Positions 46,931 to 57,774 of a stretch of DNA of 64,000 bases are shown piece by piece. The notes under the pieces were generated by a model. The model did no database searches, was not told where the DNA came from, and was given only the letters and a program-made list of their open reading frames with translations. The position numbers and the translations under genes were made by a program. The stretch comes from Grifola frondosa. Its lineage: Eukaryota; Basidiomycota; Agaricomycetes; Polyporales; Grifolaceae. The DNA lies in NCBI GenBank assembly GCA_001683735.1, contig LUGG01000009.1:310001-374000 (forward strand), read 5' to 3'. The first letter of the stretch is position 1. The number at the start of each line of letters is the position of its first letter.

Positions 46931-48720
46931 TTTTTCCATATAACTGTTACATTCAAAACATATGTCTTTACAGTTTGACAAAAGTACTGGACCAGCTATT
47001 TCTTTGACAGGGTCATCCTCTGAATGGCTTCCAATCTTGTCATGGGTTGATCAGGTGTTAGAATAGTCATGTTGAATTTACAATCAGCCATTTTTTTCAT
47101 TTTTAAGAAAGAGACTTAATCTTCCGCAAAAGCACAGCCAGACTCACACATTATCAGGTTAATGTCTTGAACAAATCCTTCAATTGTAGAGTGTAGTAAA
47201 CTAGAATCAGGAATTTCAGGTGGGAACTTGAATTTAGTTTGATTATTTGAAGTATGTTGCAATTGTGTTCTATGATGATGTAGTCGTCAAGATTGCTTTT
47301 AACAGACTTGATCTTTTTAATATACAGATAAAATTTGGACATGTTTCACATACATGCTTTAAAAACTTCTTGCATTGCTGCATTTTTCTTAGATGTTCTG
47401 TAGGAAACAATAAACCATGAGACTGACATAAGATTTCAATGAATGACCTGGTAAACGTGTGGCTAGATACTGCCAAAGAAAACTTTGCCATCACAGTATC
47501 TGCCTCCTTATTCATTTCAGATAACCAGATTTAGGACCATAAGTTATGAACTTATACCGAGCATTATCAGTTAACAATGTTGTATCTTCTACATAAGGAC
47601 GTATTTCATCTGAAGACCAAGTGCGAGATTTTTTGCTGATGCAGCACCACCTACTTGTTGCATGTTAGAAAATGATTCAATATATACTTTAATAGGTTTG
47701 TGAGTAGTGAACTGTATACACCAATCTATCAAGTAAACATATGAATCCATGTTTTTGTTTATGTAAAACAACAAAATCATGTCGCCGATAAACATGACGA
47801 TAAAAGGAAATTTTGACTTCCAGAATTAAATCTGACACTGACATGTAATAAGAAGCTATTGAATGTATTAAAGGTGAATGTAATAATATAGATGTAGGCC
47901 TATTACTATAGAGATACATTCTTGCATGATAAGTTTTATCATATGATCATTACAATCGGCTATGTCTATCACGTGACATAGACAATATTGAGTGATAACC
48001 TCATCCCTAGTGAAATACACATTATCTCTGTTCTATGTATGAACGCCTTGGTTGCATCCATAATAATGGTGGTTTTTACTTTGCCTATATCAGGCACGGT
48101 CATATACTTGAGAGTAGCTGCCTCTACTCTACCACAAGGGGCACAGTTATATTTTTCATAGTGGCTGCCTCCACATAATTTTTAAGCGATATCAATCGCC
48201 TGGTGTCTGTGAAAGATGTGTCATATCTAATGTCAACATTGTAAGACCATATGACTACAAAGCACAAAGTGGCAGGCCATAGATAGAACCAATGAATATG
48301 CATGTTGAGTTAATGATGCTGGAAGAGCAACTGTCAAAAGAAAGTGTAAAGGAAAGACGACACCAAACTGGTCAATGGATCAAAAACTTATTTAAGCTCC
48401 GCAACTCCAGATAACTCCATCTTAGTTCAATTGAAGAAATGTTAAAGAAAACCATATTTAATCTATGTCTGCTATGGTAGGTAATCTAATAAAGTTATAG
48501 TACAGGATGTGAAATGCATCATGCATATCTAAACCTGAATAAGACATAGCAATAAAGCCAGAGGGGATGTTAACTGAATCAGAAAAATTGAATAAAGAAT
48601 CACCAGGAGATGCAATGACCATGGCATCTCCTTCATCCTCAACATCAACATGACCTCTATAAGATGCACCAGAGGTGTCTGAGCTTGTAAGAGGGAGTGT
48701 GACAGACATTCTATGATTTT

Positions 48721-49060
48721 AATTAATTCAGGAAACATGATAGGAGTATTGAAGATAGCACTAACATGATCACAATATCAGATATGTCTCACAGTGTTTT
48801 GACAAGGCCAAAGATGACTATTGGAAATCTGAAACATGAGATGAAGTCAAAAGGGGGAATAACTACAGTCTACAAGCTTACCAGTCAAGTAAATGGACAA
48901 GAAGGACAATAGACAGAGATTTTGAGCAATTGTGAGGGTCTATAGGGGTCAAGAACACCTGGTTTGGTCTAATTACAGGCTATAGAGATAGTAGATACAT
49001 ACCTTGGGCCCTATAGTCACTGAGTTCCAAGATAGAAATCAAGGATTGCCAATGAAGATG
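48721..49060. other. no gene recognised
   Basis: AT-rich, no terminal repeats seen. The upstream end of the Helitron may lie here. Confidence 0.4.
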
Positions 49061-49099
49061 CTTGGAAGTAAGTTGCAAATTTGCCGAACGTTAAGCGCT

Positions 49100-49740
49100 G
49101 AATAGGCACGCTCGAGCACGCAGTGGAAGCTGGCAGCCACCGAGGATGACGTAGATGCAGTCGTCGATGTATCGAAATGGATGCGTCGATGACCGGATCT
49201 ACGTCATTGGACTAGACCGGCCTATTCGAGCTCATCAGCTCTTGCCCCACACTCATCACGAAAACAATGCTCGTCGTTGTCGGTCGCTTTTTTTAATTGA
49301 AATAATATAACAAAGAATTTATATACTATAACTGTCATAAATGAGAGCTTTCAGACGAACCTAATACGAAGAGAATCTGTCAAGAATTGAGGGAGGAATG
49401 AAGGATAAAACATATGGTGGCTGAAACCAAAACATACCAAAAGCGGTATGTTTTCCAAAACATATGATAAATCTAGTATAGACGGATGCCGATGCAGCCA
49501 CTGGGTGACTCGGCGTATTAGGCGCCCGACCGCCACAGGGAACACATCGGTCCGCCCAGACCAATGACACAGCTCCGGTCGTCGACGTATCGAAATGGAT
49601 GCGTCGACGACCGGATCTATGTCATCGGACTAGACCGGCCTATTGGAGCTCATCGTGTTTTGCCCCGCGCTCATCGCGAAAACGATGCTCGTCGTCGTCA
49701 GTAAGTACTTTTTTAAAAGATAAAAATTGAAATTAAGTCA
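49100..49740. repeat. GC-richer hairpin repeat, two tandem-like copies
   Basis: Segments 49140-49290 and 49570-49710 are about 85-90% alike and each contains a hairpin built from GTCGTCGA, GTATCGAAATGGATGC and its return GTCGACGACCGG, then CTAGACCGGCCTATT. Between them lies the GGTGGCTGAAACC repeat edge (49400-49450). This is the least decayed version of a hairpin that also occurs at 22870-22960, 36180-36260 and, heavily mutated, near 15970. Confidence 0.75.
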
Positions 49741-50700
49741 AAAATAATTACAGCACGCATCGAACGTCCCCCGATGCCTGACGTCCCACACGTTCCCTCA
49801 ATGCCCCCCATCGTCACATTGCACGTCCGCCCGAGCGTGCATGCGCACAGGTGTCTAACAGTACTCGGCGTTCAGGCGCACACGCGTCAGCTTTTGGCCC
49901 TCGACACCGCCGCCGCATCTCCTCGCCGCCATGTCTCCCTCTCCCCCGCTGCTGCGTCTCCCTTCTCACAGCGTCCTTTACCAACCCTGGGTTCCACTTG
50001 CACTTGCCGTCGTTCAGGACCCCTGAACGCCTGATCTCAACACCTCGTTCAGTGCCGAGCCGGTCCACGGTGTCCACGGCCACATGCTTAGGCCGTCCGA
50101 AGGATGCAGCGCGATGAGAGGGTTACTCCAGGTAAGTGCCCTCACCATGTCTGAACACTCGCCCCGGACGCTCGCATTCGCGTTCACCGCTATTCCCACA
50201 TGCTTGTCCCTCGTGCCCCACACCTGCCCGTGTCCCTCGCGCCCACACTCCACACTCGCCCGCGCCCCACAGTATGCCCATCGCGCCCGCCTCTCACCCG
50301 CGCTCGCGTCTGCATCCCTCGCCCACCTCCCTTACACCTCTCACCCAAGCTCCACACCCGTGTCACATCCCTTCCTGCGTCCTGCCGCACCCACATGCTC
50401 CCTCGCCGTGACGTACTCGCGTTGACCGCCGCATCCACACCCATGCGCGGCCCGCACAACTCGCCAATAGGTACGCACGCGGACACGCCGATGGATGACC
50501 CGACGAAGCATGGCATCACCCGACGCCCACCTAGTGCACGACGACGTGAGGGGGAGTACAGGCAGCAGGTTAAGAGGCTTGGCGGTGCACAGGTAAGTAC
50601 AATGTTTTCTTCACGCCGCGCCCAACATTCTGCACCCACGCCCATGACCACCCTCTTTCGTGCCCGTGCCCCTCGTGACCCATGCCCATGGCCACCTCTC
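49741..50700. other. GC-rich stretch upstream of the amidase fragment
   Basis: Cys/Pro/Arg-rich frames on both strands reflect high GC rather than clear genes. Splice-like GTAAGTG at about 50131 and GTAAGTAC at about 50593 suggest exons on the plus strand, for example one ending KRLGGAQ before 50593. I could not match these to the N-terminal half of an amidase, so they are left uncalled. Confidence 0.35.
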
Positions 50701-50729
50701 GTGCCCCTTCTCCTGGACAGTCCCCGCCG

Positions 50730-51663
50730 CAACCGCACTGTGGGGTGGTGCACGTAAGCTGTGCATCGGCGTGATCGAGCACGATGGCATCGTGGCACTG
50801 CAGCTGCCGATGCAGCGTGCACTCGCCGCAGCCAAGGCGAAGCTCGTGGCATCACCAGAGGTCGAAATTGTGGACTTCTCGCCACTCAAGCACGGTGAAG
50901 GCTATGACATTATCGTGCATCTCCGGCTCATGTTCTGCTACCGGCACTAACCTGTATGCAGCGCGAGCTGTATTTTGAGGATGGCGGGAAGGCTATCCGC
51001 GCGCAGCTTGCGGCGAGCGGCGAGGACGTGCTCGTGCTCATGGAGTGGGTCATTGCACCCCCGCACATGCAGGACCATGACACAACGTTGCTCTGGGTGG
51101 TGTGTCCGCATCCACATCCGCCACACTCCTCCTGATCGCTCATCCTCTTTCTTTCTTTCTTTCCCTCAGCTGCATGCGTGGCGCAATGTGTTCCACCAGG
51201 CATACTCGGACCACTGGCGAGCGGCGGACTGCGACGTCGTGCTCTCGCTGCCATTCCCGGGGCCTGCCAACCCGCACGACACAGCCAAGTACTGGGGGTG
51301 TGTACCACCCCGCCCAGCTTCCATCTAGTAGCACGCTGCTGATGCTGTGCGTGCAGGTACACTGCGATATGGAATCTCCTGGACTACCCTGGGATCGTGT
51401 TCCCCTCTGGCATTGTCGTCGACCCGGCTGTCAATGTTGCGGATGCTGCTGCACAGCCTGCGAGCCCCGCAGACATGTACAACCAGTCGATCTGTGCGTG
51501 CGACGTTCTTTTCATGTGTGTGTGGTGGTCACTAAACTAGAGCGTAGACGATCCGCAGGTGATGATTGGTGCCCCGATTAACCTGCAGCTGACTGCACGC
51601 TGTTTCGACGACACAATGCTCATGGCTGCTCAAGAGGTTGTCGAGCGTATCCTCAAAGCGTAG
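50730..51663 (+). pseudogene. fungal amidase (acetamidase-type), C-terminal part only
   Basis: Plus-strand exons with clean borders: GGARKLCIGVIEHDGIVAL to GEGYDII, then RELYFEDGGKAIRAQL to LMEWVIA, then LHAWRNVFHQAYSDHW to PHDTAKYWG, then YTAIWNLLDYPGIVFPSG to ADMYNQSI, and last DDPQVMIGAPINLQLTA to ERILKA and TAG 51661-51663. This is the C-terminal third of amidase-signature enzymes, which hydrolyse amides such as acetamide. The Gly/Ser-rich part with the Ser-Ser-Lys triad was not found upstream, so the gene is incomplete here. Exon frames are intact, unlike the surrounding repeats. GC content is high. Confidence 0.75.
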
Positions 51664-53400
51664 ACTGTGTATTATGTGTGCATTGTTCTTTTCGACACAT
51701 GTACCGCCATAATTTGACCAGGCAGTGTAATGTAAACAATGATGTACTGCATAGACTTTGTACCCTCTTCAGCACAGACACAAAACTTTGTCTGTCTTCC
51801 CCTTCTGGGTTCATCCTGTGGCTCACTCTCCCTGGCTTATGTTTCGTGTTCTCAGTATCAGGACATTTTGCGAGATGCAGGGTCGCTGATGCTGCTGCAG
51901 CATGTGAAACTCGCCAACCCAATGTACATTGCTCATCTGCTCGATCGGGCACACCTCTGATAGTTCATGGTTCAGGAACCACTCTCACACACATCTGCCA
52001 CACAAGCCGCAAACATCATTGCACAAATTTTTGCTCTGGCTATCTGACGGTGGTGTTGTGCACTCTCCACAACTGTCAGAGCTCACTGTGCAGAGTCTGC
52101 ACATGAGCATGCACCAGGCCACACTGGAGCACCTGGCGGAGATGTACCGACGGCTTTGCGAGGAGGTGCAAAAACCAGAGAACAAGTATGAGGCGGCGTC
52201 AACGCTGCTGGGCAGCAAGTGGCCGTTCGGGCAGGTACATCTCTTGTGGCAAATCTTCAGATTGCAGGAGAAGATGGAGGAAGGAGCAGTATCGTAGTGG
52301 CACACCTCGGACAGTATACACTTTTAGTCTCACTGATGGAGTTTTTTTTTCCCACGAGGCTGCAGCGATGAGGGCATTATGGTGAGGTATCGTCAATCAT
52401 CATTCAAACTGATTCATCACATGTTGTAGCTGCTTTAGCTACACGTGGGCATTGAGCTTGCAGATCCTCCCTTTCTTTCAGTAGATCATGTGGCATGTTG
52501 GATACTTTGCTTGGGCTACCTGTGTGCATGTGTTCTATGTATGTATATAAACTCTAGAAGCTCTATATATTATATAGCTGGCTATTTACTGTAGTGACCA
52601 AGTATGTCTGCATATTCTAGCTTCTAGAGTAATTAAAAAATATCAAGCAATGGTGCAGGCAGGTGCGTGCTATTTCGAATAGGAGATTCAAGGGAAATTC
52701 GAATGAAATGGCTCATTCGATGCTGATTTGCGACAAATTTCCCAGAGAGGAAATTGAAAGTATAACTTCAGGAAATTCTAGATTTGCCGCGGATTTCCCC
52801 AAGGGCAAATTTCGCCTGATGTGCAGTGCTGCAGCTTGCCGTCTGCTGCCATCACCATACTACCAGTGTCACAATTAGGAAAAACTGACAATGCTCCAGA
52901 GCAATACCTAGGTTCGCAAGCAGCCCTAGCTCCCTCGACAAGTACCCTGTTCCAGAGGCATTATAGTTTCGTGCTTGTTCTCGATAGCACTCGATAGTTT
53001 GAGCCATTGTCTATTATAGTACTCACGAGTTCAAGATTGCAGCAATATATTACTAGTGAGGGCCAGATATTAATTTTTAGCCAGATATTGTCGGAGTTCT
53101 CGAGTCTCGCTAGCACTAGATATACCAATCAAAAATATCAAGAAATCAGATTTTTTTTGGCTACGATTTGGGATCTACTCATCATTGTCCTCATCAGTTG
53201 TGTATTCATGGATTTGATGTAGTTCGCACCATGGGATATGTGATGGGAAGTCAAACTGGCTCAATATATAATAGTAACTGTAAAACAGAAGAGTTCACAA
53301 AAAGTGACAAGCAATACTGGATAAATTCCTTAAAATTTGTATGTACTATCAAGCTTATAAAAATGCTATTAGTTAAATTATGTATTCTGGTTTATAAATG
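51664..53400. other. no gene recognised
   Basis: A forward frame at 51929-52297 (122 codons) ends in a helical Glu/Gln-rich stretch (ATLEHLAEMYRRLCEEVQK) but matches nothing I know. From about 52600 the sequence is AT-rich with scattered repeat pieces. Confidence 0.35.
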
Positions 53401-53960
53401 TTAATGATCTATACTGTACCTCTACAATAACTTATTTATAATGTATAATAGATGGATTGTTAATTAATAATCCAGATGACGAGTTGGACACTTTGCATAT
53501 ACAGGCGCTTAATCTCCAGCCTTATTGGGATATGTCAGATTTATAATCACATATATTTTTCTCCTTCCACAACATATGTCATAGCATTGCACTCACTTCT
53601 AAAGACATTCATGATATGTTTTATGTCATATTTTATCATGCAGAACATTTGTTTTGCGATCAGAGGCATGACAAGGATCACGTGCATCTGACATATGTTT
53701 TATCTCTGTATGTTTTTCTCAGCCACCCAATAAGAAAAGTAAGAACCTCACATACAAAATTTTCTTACTGAGTAAGAACAAAGTTGTTATGTGGTTGTAT
53801 TGGACTGTAACCCTAACCTCGAAATTTCATTCCCACGGATACAAATTTTTGTATTGAAAAAGCTTTCCCACGGCTTTTGCGATGAAAAGTGCGTGACAAG
53901 ATTTGGCTGAGGACCTCGCCTATAAGAATGATTAATTCGTTCCTCATCAATCGTAATTAA
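53400..53960. repeat. copy of the arm A/B edge
   Basis: This matches the sequence of 36990-37545: AACTTATTTATAATGTATAA, then CAGATTTATAATCACATAT, GTTTTTCTCAGCCACCC and GAATGATTAATTCGTTCCTC. Same orientation as arm B. Confidence 0.75.
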
Positions 53961-53964
53961 CAGG

Positions 53965-54290
53965 ACATTTTGATGATTATAATACAATATATCACTATTA
54001 TAATATAATATCAAATTATCATAGCATAACATTAGGACATTATAATACAACAGCATCTTTGTAATATAATATTAAATCATTATAATATAATATGGGTTCA
54101 TCATATTACAATATTAGGGCATTGTAACACTAATACAATATGAAACCATTGTAACATAATATTAGAACATTGTAATACAATATAATATTATATAATAATA
54201 TTAAGAATCTGTAGTATAATTTGGGATGATTGTAATATAAATGTAATATAATATAAATTTGTTATATATTGTAAAAATATATCACAGTCA
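53965..54290. repeat. AT-rich degenerate tandem repeat with ATTGTAATACAAT palindromes
   Basis: Irregular units of about 15-20 bp built from CATTATAATA, CATTGTAATACAATAT and AATATAATATTA. Each contains a short near-palindrome. No coding potential. Confidence 0.75.
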
Positions 54291-56130
54291 TGATATATTT
54301 TTTCCTTCATTCCTTCCTCAATTCTCAGACTTCTCTGTACAGCTACTACAATGTTTGCTAGTATACTAGCAGCCAGCATTATAATGTTACCTAACACAGC
54401 AAGTCCTGCTAGATATTTTTGGGGCCTGCTATAACTTAAAAATCAATCAATGTTTTTTTATTATATCCAAATATCTTCATATATAGTAAGAATACTGATA
54501 TGACATTTGCACACCCATGTTCATATGCTGCAGGGCTTTCATCAGATATAGCATTTATCACATGTGGTGGAAACATATCACATTTGATTTCAGCCACTGT
54601 ATGATTTTCCCTTTGTTGCTTTCTCAATTCTCCACAGATTTTCTTGATCTTGGGCTCATCTGAAAGCCATCATTTAGAAAAGTTAGAATATATATATAGC
54701 TTTGTGTGGTAGTAAAATCATTTTGGACAACCATCCCAGACTGTTTTACTGAATTCCTCTCTCAAATCTTTACCAAACTCTTGATTTTTTCACTTTCTTG
54801 GTTTCATAAATGTTTCATTCTATAATCTGAAATTATTTAAGCAAATAATGGGATGAAAACATATCATTTCTGACAGCTGCAGGCTCAGCCACACTAGAAT
54901 TCTGCCCCCTCCTTCCTCAATAATTCATAGATTCCCTTTGTTTAATGTTTATCTTAGTCCTACATATGTGTACCTTAATTATATATACATTAGGGAGCCC
55001 CAAACAATGATTAAATTTCATCTCCCCCTACTTTGCTGTCAGATATTCCTCATATATTGGAAAATTAATACTGAATGGAATCTGAGGTGTAGGACACCAT
55101 CCGAAAGGTGATTTTAAAAGCAACCTTCTTCAAAAAATAGTATATTAAAACTAAAAAAGTAAATATCAATTTAATATTAAGATATCTTAGTTGTATAAGG
55201 ACATCATATCTGATGGCTTCTGAATGATTATCATCATGAAACCTAACTCACTCATATATAAGATGCTCTCCACAATAGTAATATACTAAAAATTACATCT
55301 TCAACTGATATTATGATGGAGATATGAAGTATATACACCCTGGTGAATAATAATTCAGAGTGAAATTCTTTGCACTGAGGGCATGAAGTATTTATTATCT
55401 GATTCAATAATTGTCTATAATCTTTCATCTATCATTTTATTTATTAGACTGAATTCAATATGAAGGAGCAGAATATTTAAATGTCAAAATAAAAAATAAA
55501 AAATAGCCTTCAATTCATAGTGATCTATACATACAGCATAAACTCACCTAACTGAGTTCTAATCAGCTTACCATATTGGGGAAGTCAGCTAACTCACCTA
55601 AACAGGCAACAGCTGTACAGTTCATGTTTGTCTTCCATAGAGAAGAAAAAAGAAGGCTGATGCCCCGAGACCAAGATCAGTTCTGTAGAGAACACACTGC
55701 ATAATGGCACCTGATGAACACTCAGTAACATCCAATGTTCCTGTGAAACACCCCCACAGTCATCCTAAAGGGTCAAAAACTAAGCCCAATGCTGGACCAA
55801 CAGGGAGGCCGGTTGAAAGATGCAAGGAGAAGGTGGCATCTGCACCACTTAACAGTGCATCCACAATGAGGAAGGAAGCTCACAGTATGTTTGTCATTTA
55901 CTATCCTTTGAACTAACTAAAGCGCATATTCATGTGTCATGGGGTGAGAATCTGTGCATGGTCTGTCACGAAGATACATAGTGATGGCAGTGTTGGGGTC
56001 AGAAAGTGGATATGCATGTCTGACTGCAACAAATAAAGGTAAGCCTACAGCTGCCAATATCATTCCTCACTCACACAAGGAATTTCCATTCTTGCCTCAC
56101 ATTAGCAGGTCATAGCAACATTTGTCATCC
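54291..56130. other. decayed dispersed repeats, no intact gene
   Basis: 54330-54560 is inverted relative to 30130-30340. 54560-55080 repeats the GGCTCAGCCACACTAGAATT and CTACTTTGCTG blocks of arm A in AT-shifted form. 55600-55920 has one open frame of 70 codons rich in Ser, Pro and Lys with no recognisable domain. Confidence 0.5.
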
Positions 56131-56135
56131 AGCAG

Positions 56136-56786
56136 TAGTGTTGCAGGTCCAGTCTGGTCTGGTCTTTTACCTGAAAAAGTTGGAACTGGGGACTGGGACC
56201 AGACCAGACTGAGACTGCAGTCCTCCGAGGACTGCAGAAGGACTACAGTCTCAAGACCAGTCATGACTGGTCTGAAACCATTGGTCAGTCCTGGACCAGT
56301 TATAACTGGTCAGGACCAAGTCTAAGGATTAATGTCTTAAAATAAATTTGTTATTTTCATCTAAGAACTGCTTGTATATACAGATATCATATCTAGACAT
56401 ACTCTACTATCCATCTGAGAGGGAGTCAACATGTAACTACTCACTTTATAAGGGAAAAATGTGTGTAAACAAACAATAGTGAAAAGAAATAGAGATACAA
56501 AAAAGGTAAATATCTGACCAAATTGGAAATAGACATGGAACTTAGCTACCATAAGCAAAGTTGGGCTTACCATACTAAAATGGCTTATAGAATTGATCAG
56601 AACTGGTTCTGGACTGACTCTTGAGGACCAGTCCTGACCAGTCTTATGAGATTTTTGAAAATATGAGGATGACCAGGACCAAAACTAGACTGCACAAAGA
56701 CTGGGTTGCAGTCCAGTCCTTGTCAGTTCTGTCCTTCTTGGTCCTCAGTCCTAAGTTTAGTCCTAGGACAGGACCCTGCAACACTA
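56136..56786. mobile_element. hAT-like MITE with CAGTC/GACTGG palindromes
   Basis: 651 bp. The ends are inverted, TAGTGTTGCAGG at left and CCTGCAACACTA at right. Flanking 8-bp sequences are TCCAGCAG and TCCAGTGG, six of eight the same and differing by transitions, as expected for an old hAT target duplication. Both subterminal regions (56145-56325 and 56590-56780) are saturated with CCAGTC, GACTGG and AGGACC words that pair with one another. No transposase. The middle is plain AT-rich DNA. Confidence 0.7.
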
Positions 56787-57260
56787 TCCAGTGGTCTCAT
56801 CCACTATACTGAAGCCTTCAATGCTTGGTGAGTACACAGCATCTCTATCTCCCATTGCACACTGCAGCTGACAGCAGTCTTCAGCAGATGCATTAGATCT
56901 GAGTATACCATCACCTAAACAGGTAAACTGACTTAATACTATGGACCCTGTGGCCACATGCCAAAATCTCACCGCTGGCACCAGTATGCACCTTTGTTCA
57001 TCTTTGTCCATCTTTTTGCTAATCTTAATGTGGGTCAGAGAGTTTCAGCACATTGCCAAGCTCATATTTGTGCATCATGCCCACTAAACACATGTTGAAG
57101 TAATTGATGTGTCTATCTGTGCATAGTGAGCTAATATTTCATTCATTTTAGCCTTCCTCTCTCTGTTTGATGATAGTGCAGGTGACACAATGGCACCCTC
57201 ACAAAAATGTGGATGAAGAGGACATGATGCCACCCTCTAATGATGATGAGACCCCACAAA

Positions 57261-57571
57261 TGTTAGTTGTATGATTTCGTCCCTCTCTCTTTCGTATTTT
57301 CACTTTTCATTGTGGTCACTTATTGCGCCATTTCCTAGCTATATCGCGTTCTATTTACAGAGCCATATCTCCGTTATTCATTGATCCACTGTGTCTTCAT
57401 TCTTCAGCCACAGTTGGTGCCACTTTCCTATTTACTCCTGTTTACATTTCGCTCCATAGCATCTCCGGAGTCCGTCCTCTGCTGTTCTCCTTAGCAGCTC
57501 AACACGGACTCCAGTGTCTTGTTCTATTGAGTGTGCTCCTGGCACCCCAGCATTCGCTTTTGGCTCTGATA
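57261..57571 (+). repeat. Copia-2 5' LTR
   Basis: 311 bp, TGTTAGTTGTATG to GCTCTGATA. Same length as the solo LTR at 44143 and nearly identical to it. Confidence 0.93.
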
Positions 57572-57584
57572 GGTTATGAGCCCT
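57572..57584 (+). other. Copia-2 primer binding site, half-tRNA type
   Basis: GGTTATGAGCCC directly after the LTR is complementary to the anticodon-loop region expected in initiator tRNA-Met, the same motif as in Copia-1. Confidence 0.7.
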
Positions 57585-57774
57585 GCGCTCTGACCGCTCC
57601 ATTTGCATTCTGGTCGATCCCCAGCTCTCCATCTGCCTTCATCATCTCAAGATCGGACTTTCTACATCCTGTCTACACCTCCTATCACCCTCTGCTTCAC
57701 TCAGATCTCTTCTGATCCCCTCTGATCTCTCCTGATCGCTTCCAATCACTGTCTACACTTTGTTGCTGCTTCCC

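Larger units (their letters stand above)
40378..48720 (-). mobile_element. decayed Helitron, minus strand
   Basis: A chain of minus-strand fragments in the order expected for a basidiomycete Helitron: N-terminal region (48.7-47 kb), a DUF6570-like part (near 46.5-46.9 kb), the rolling-circle replication initiator (about 45.8-44.4 kb), more N-terminal helicase region (43.9-43.5 kb), PIF1 helicase (43.1-41.5 kb) and a C-terminal cysteine-protease-like domain (41.25-40.38 kb). Many frameshifts and stops break it, and a solo LTR sits in it. The termini (5' TC, 3' hairpin and CTRR) could not be fixed. Confidence 0.85.

Noticed and set aside
49850..50760. Several long Cys/Pro/Arg-rich frames on both strands as genes
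   Set aside because: High GC keeps all frames open; the frames overlap and lack domains.
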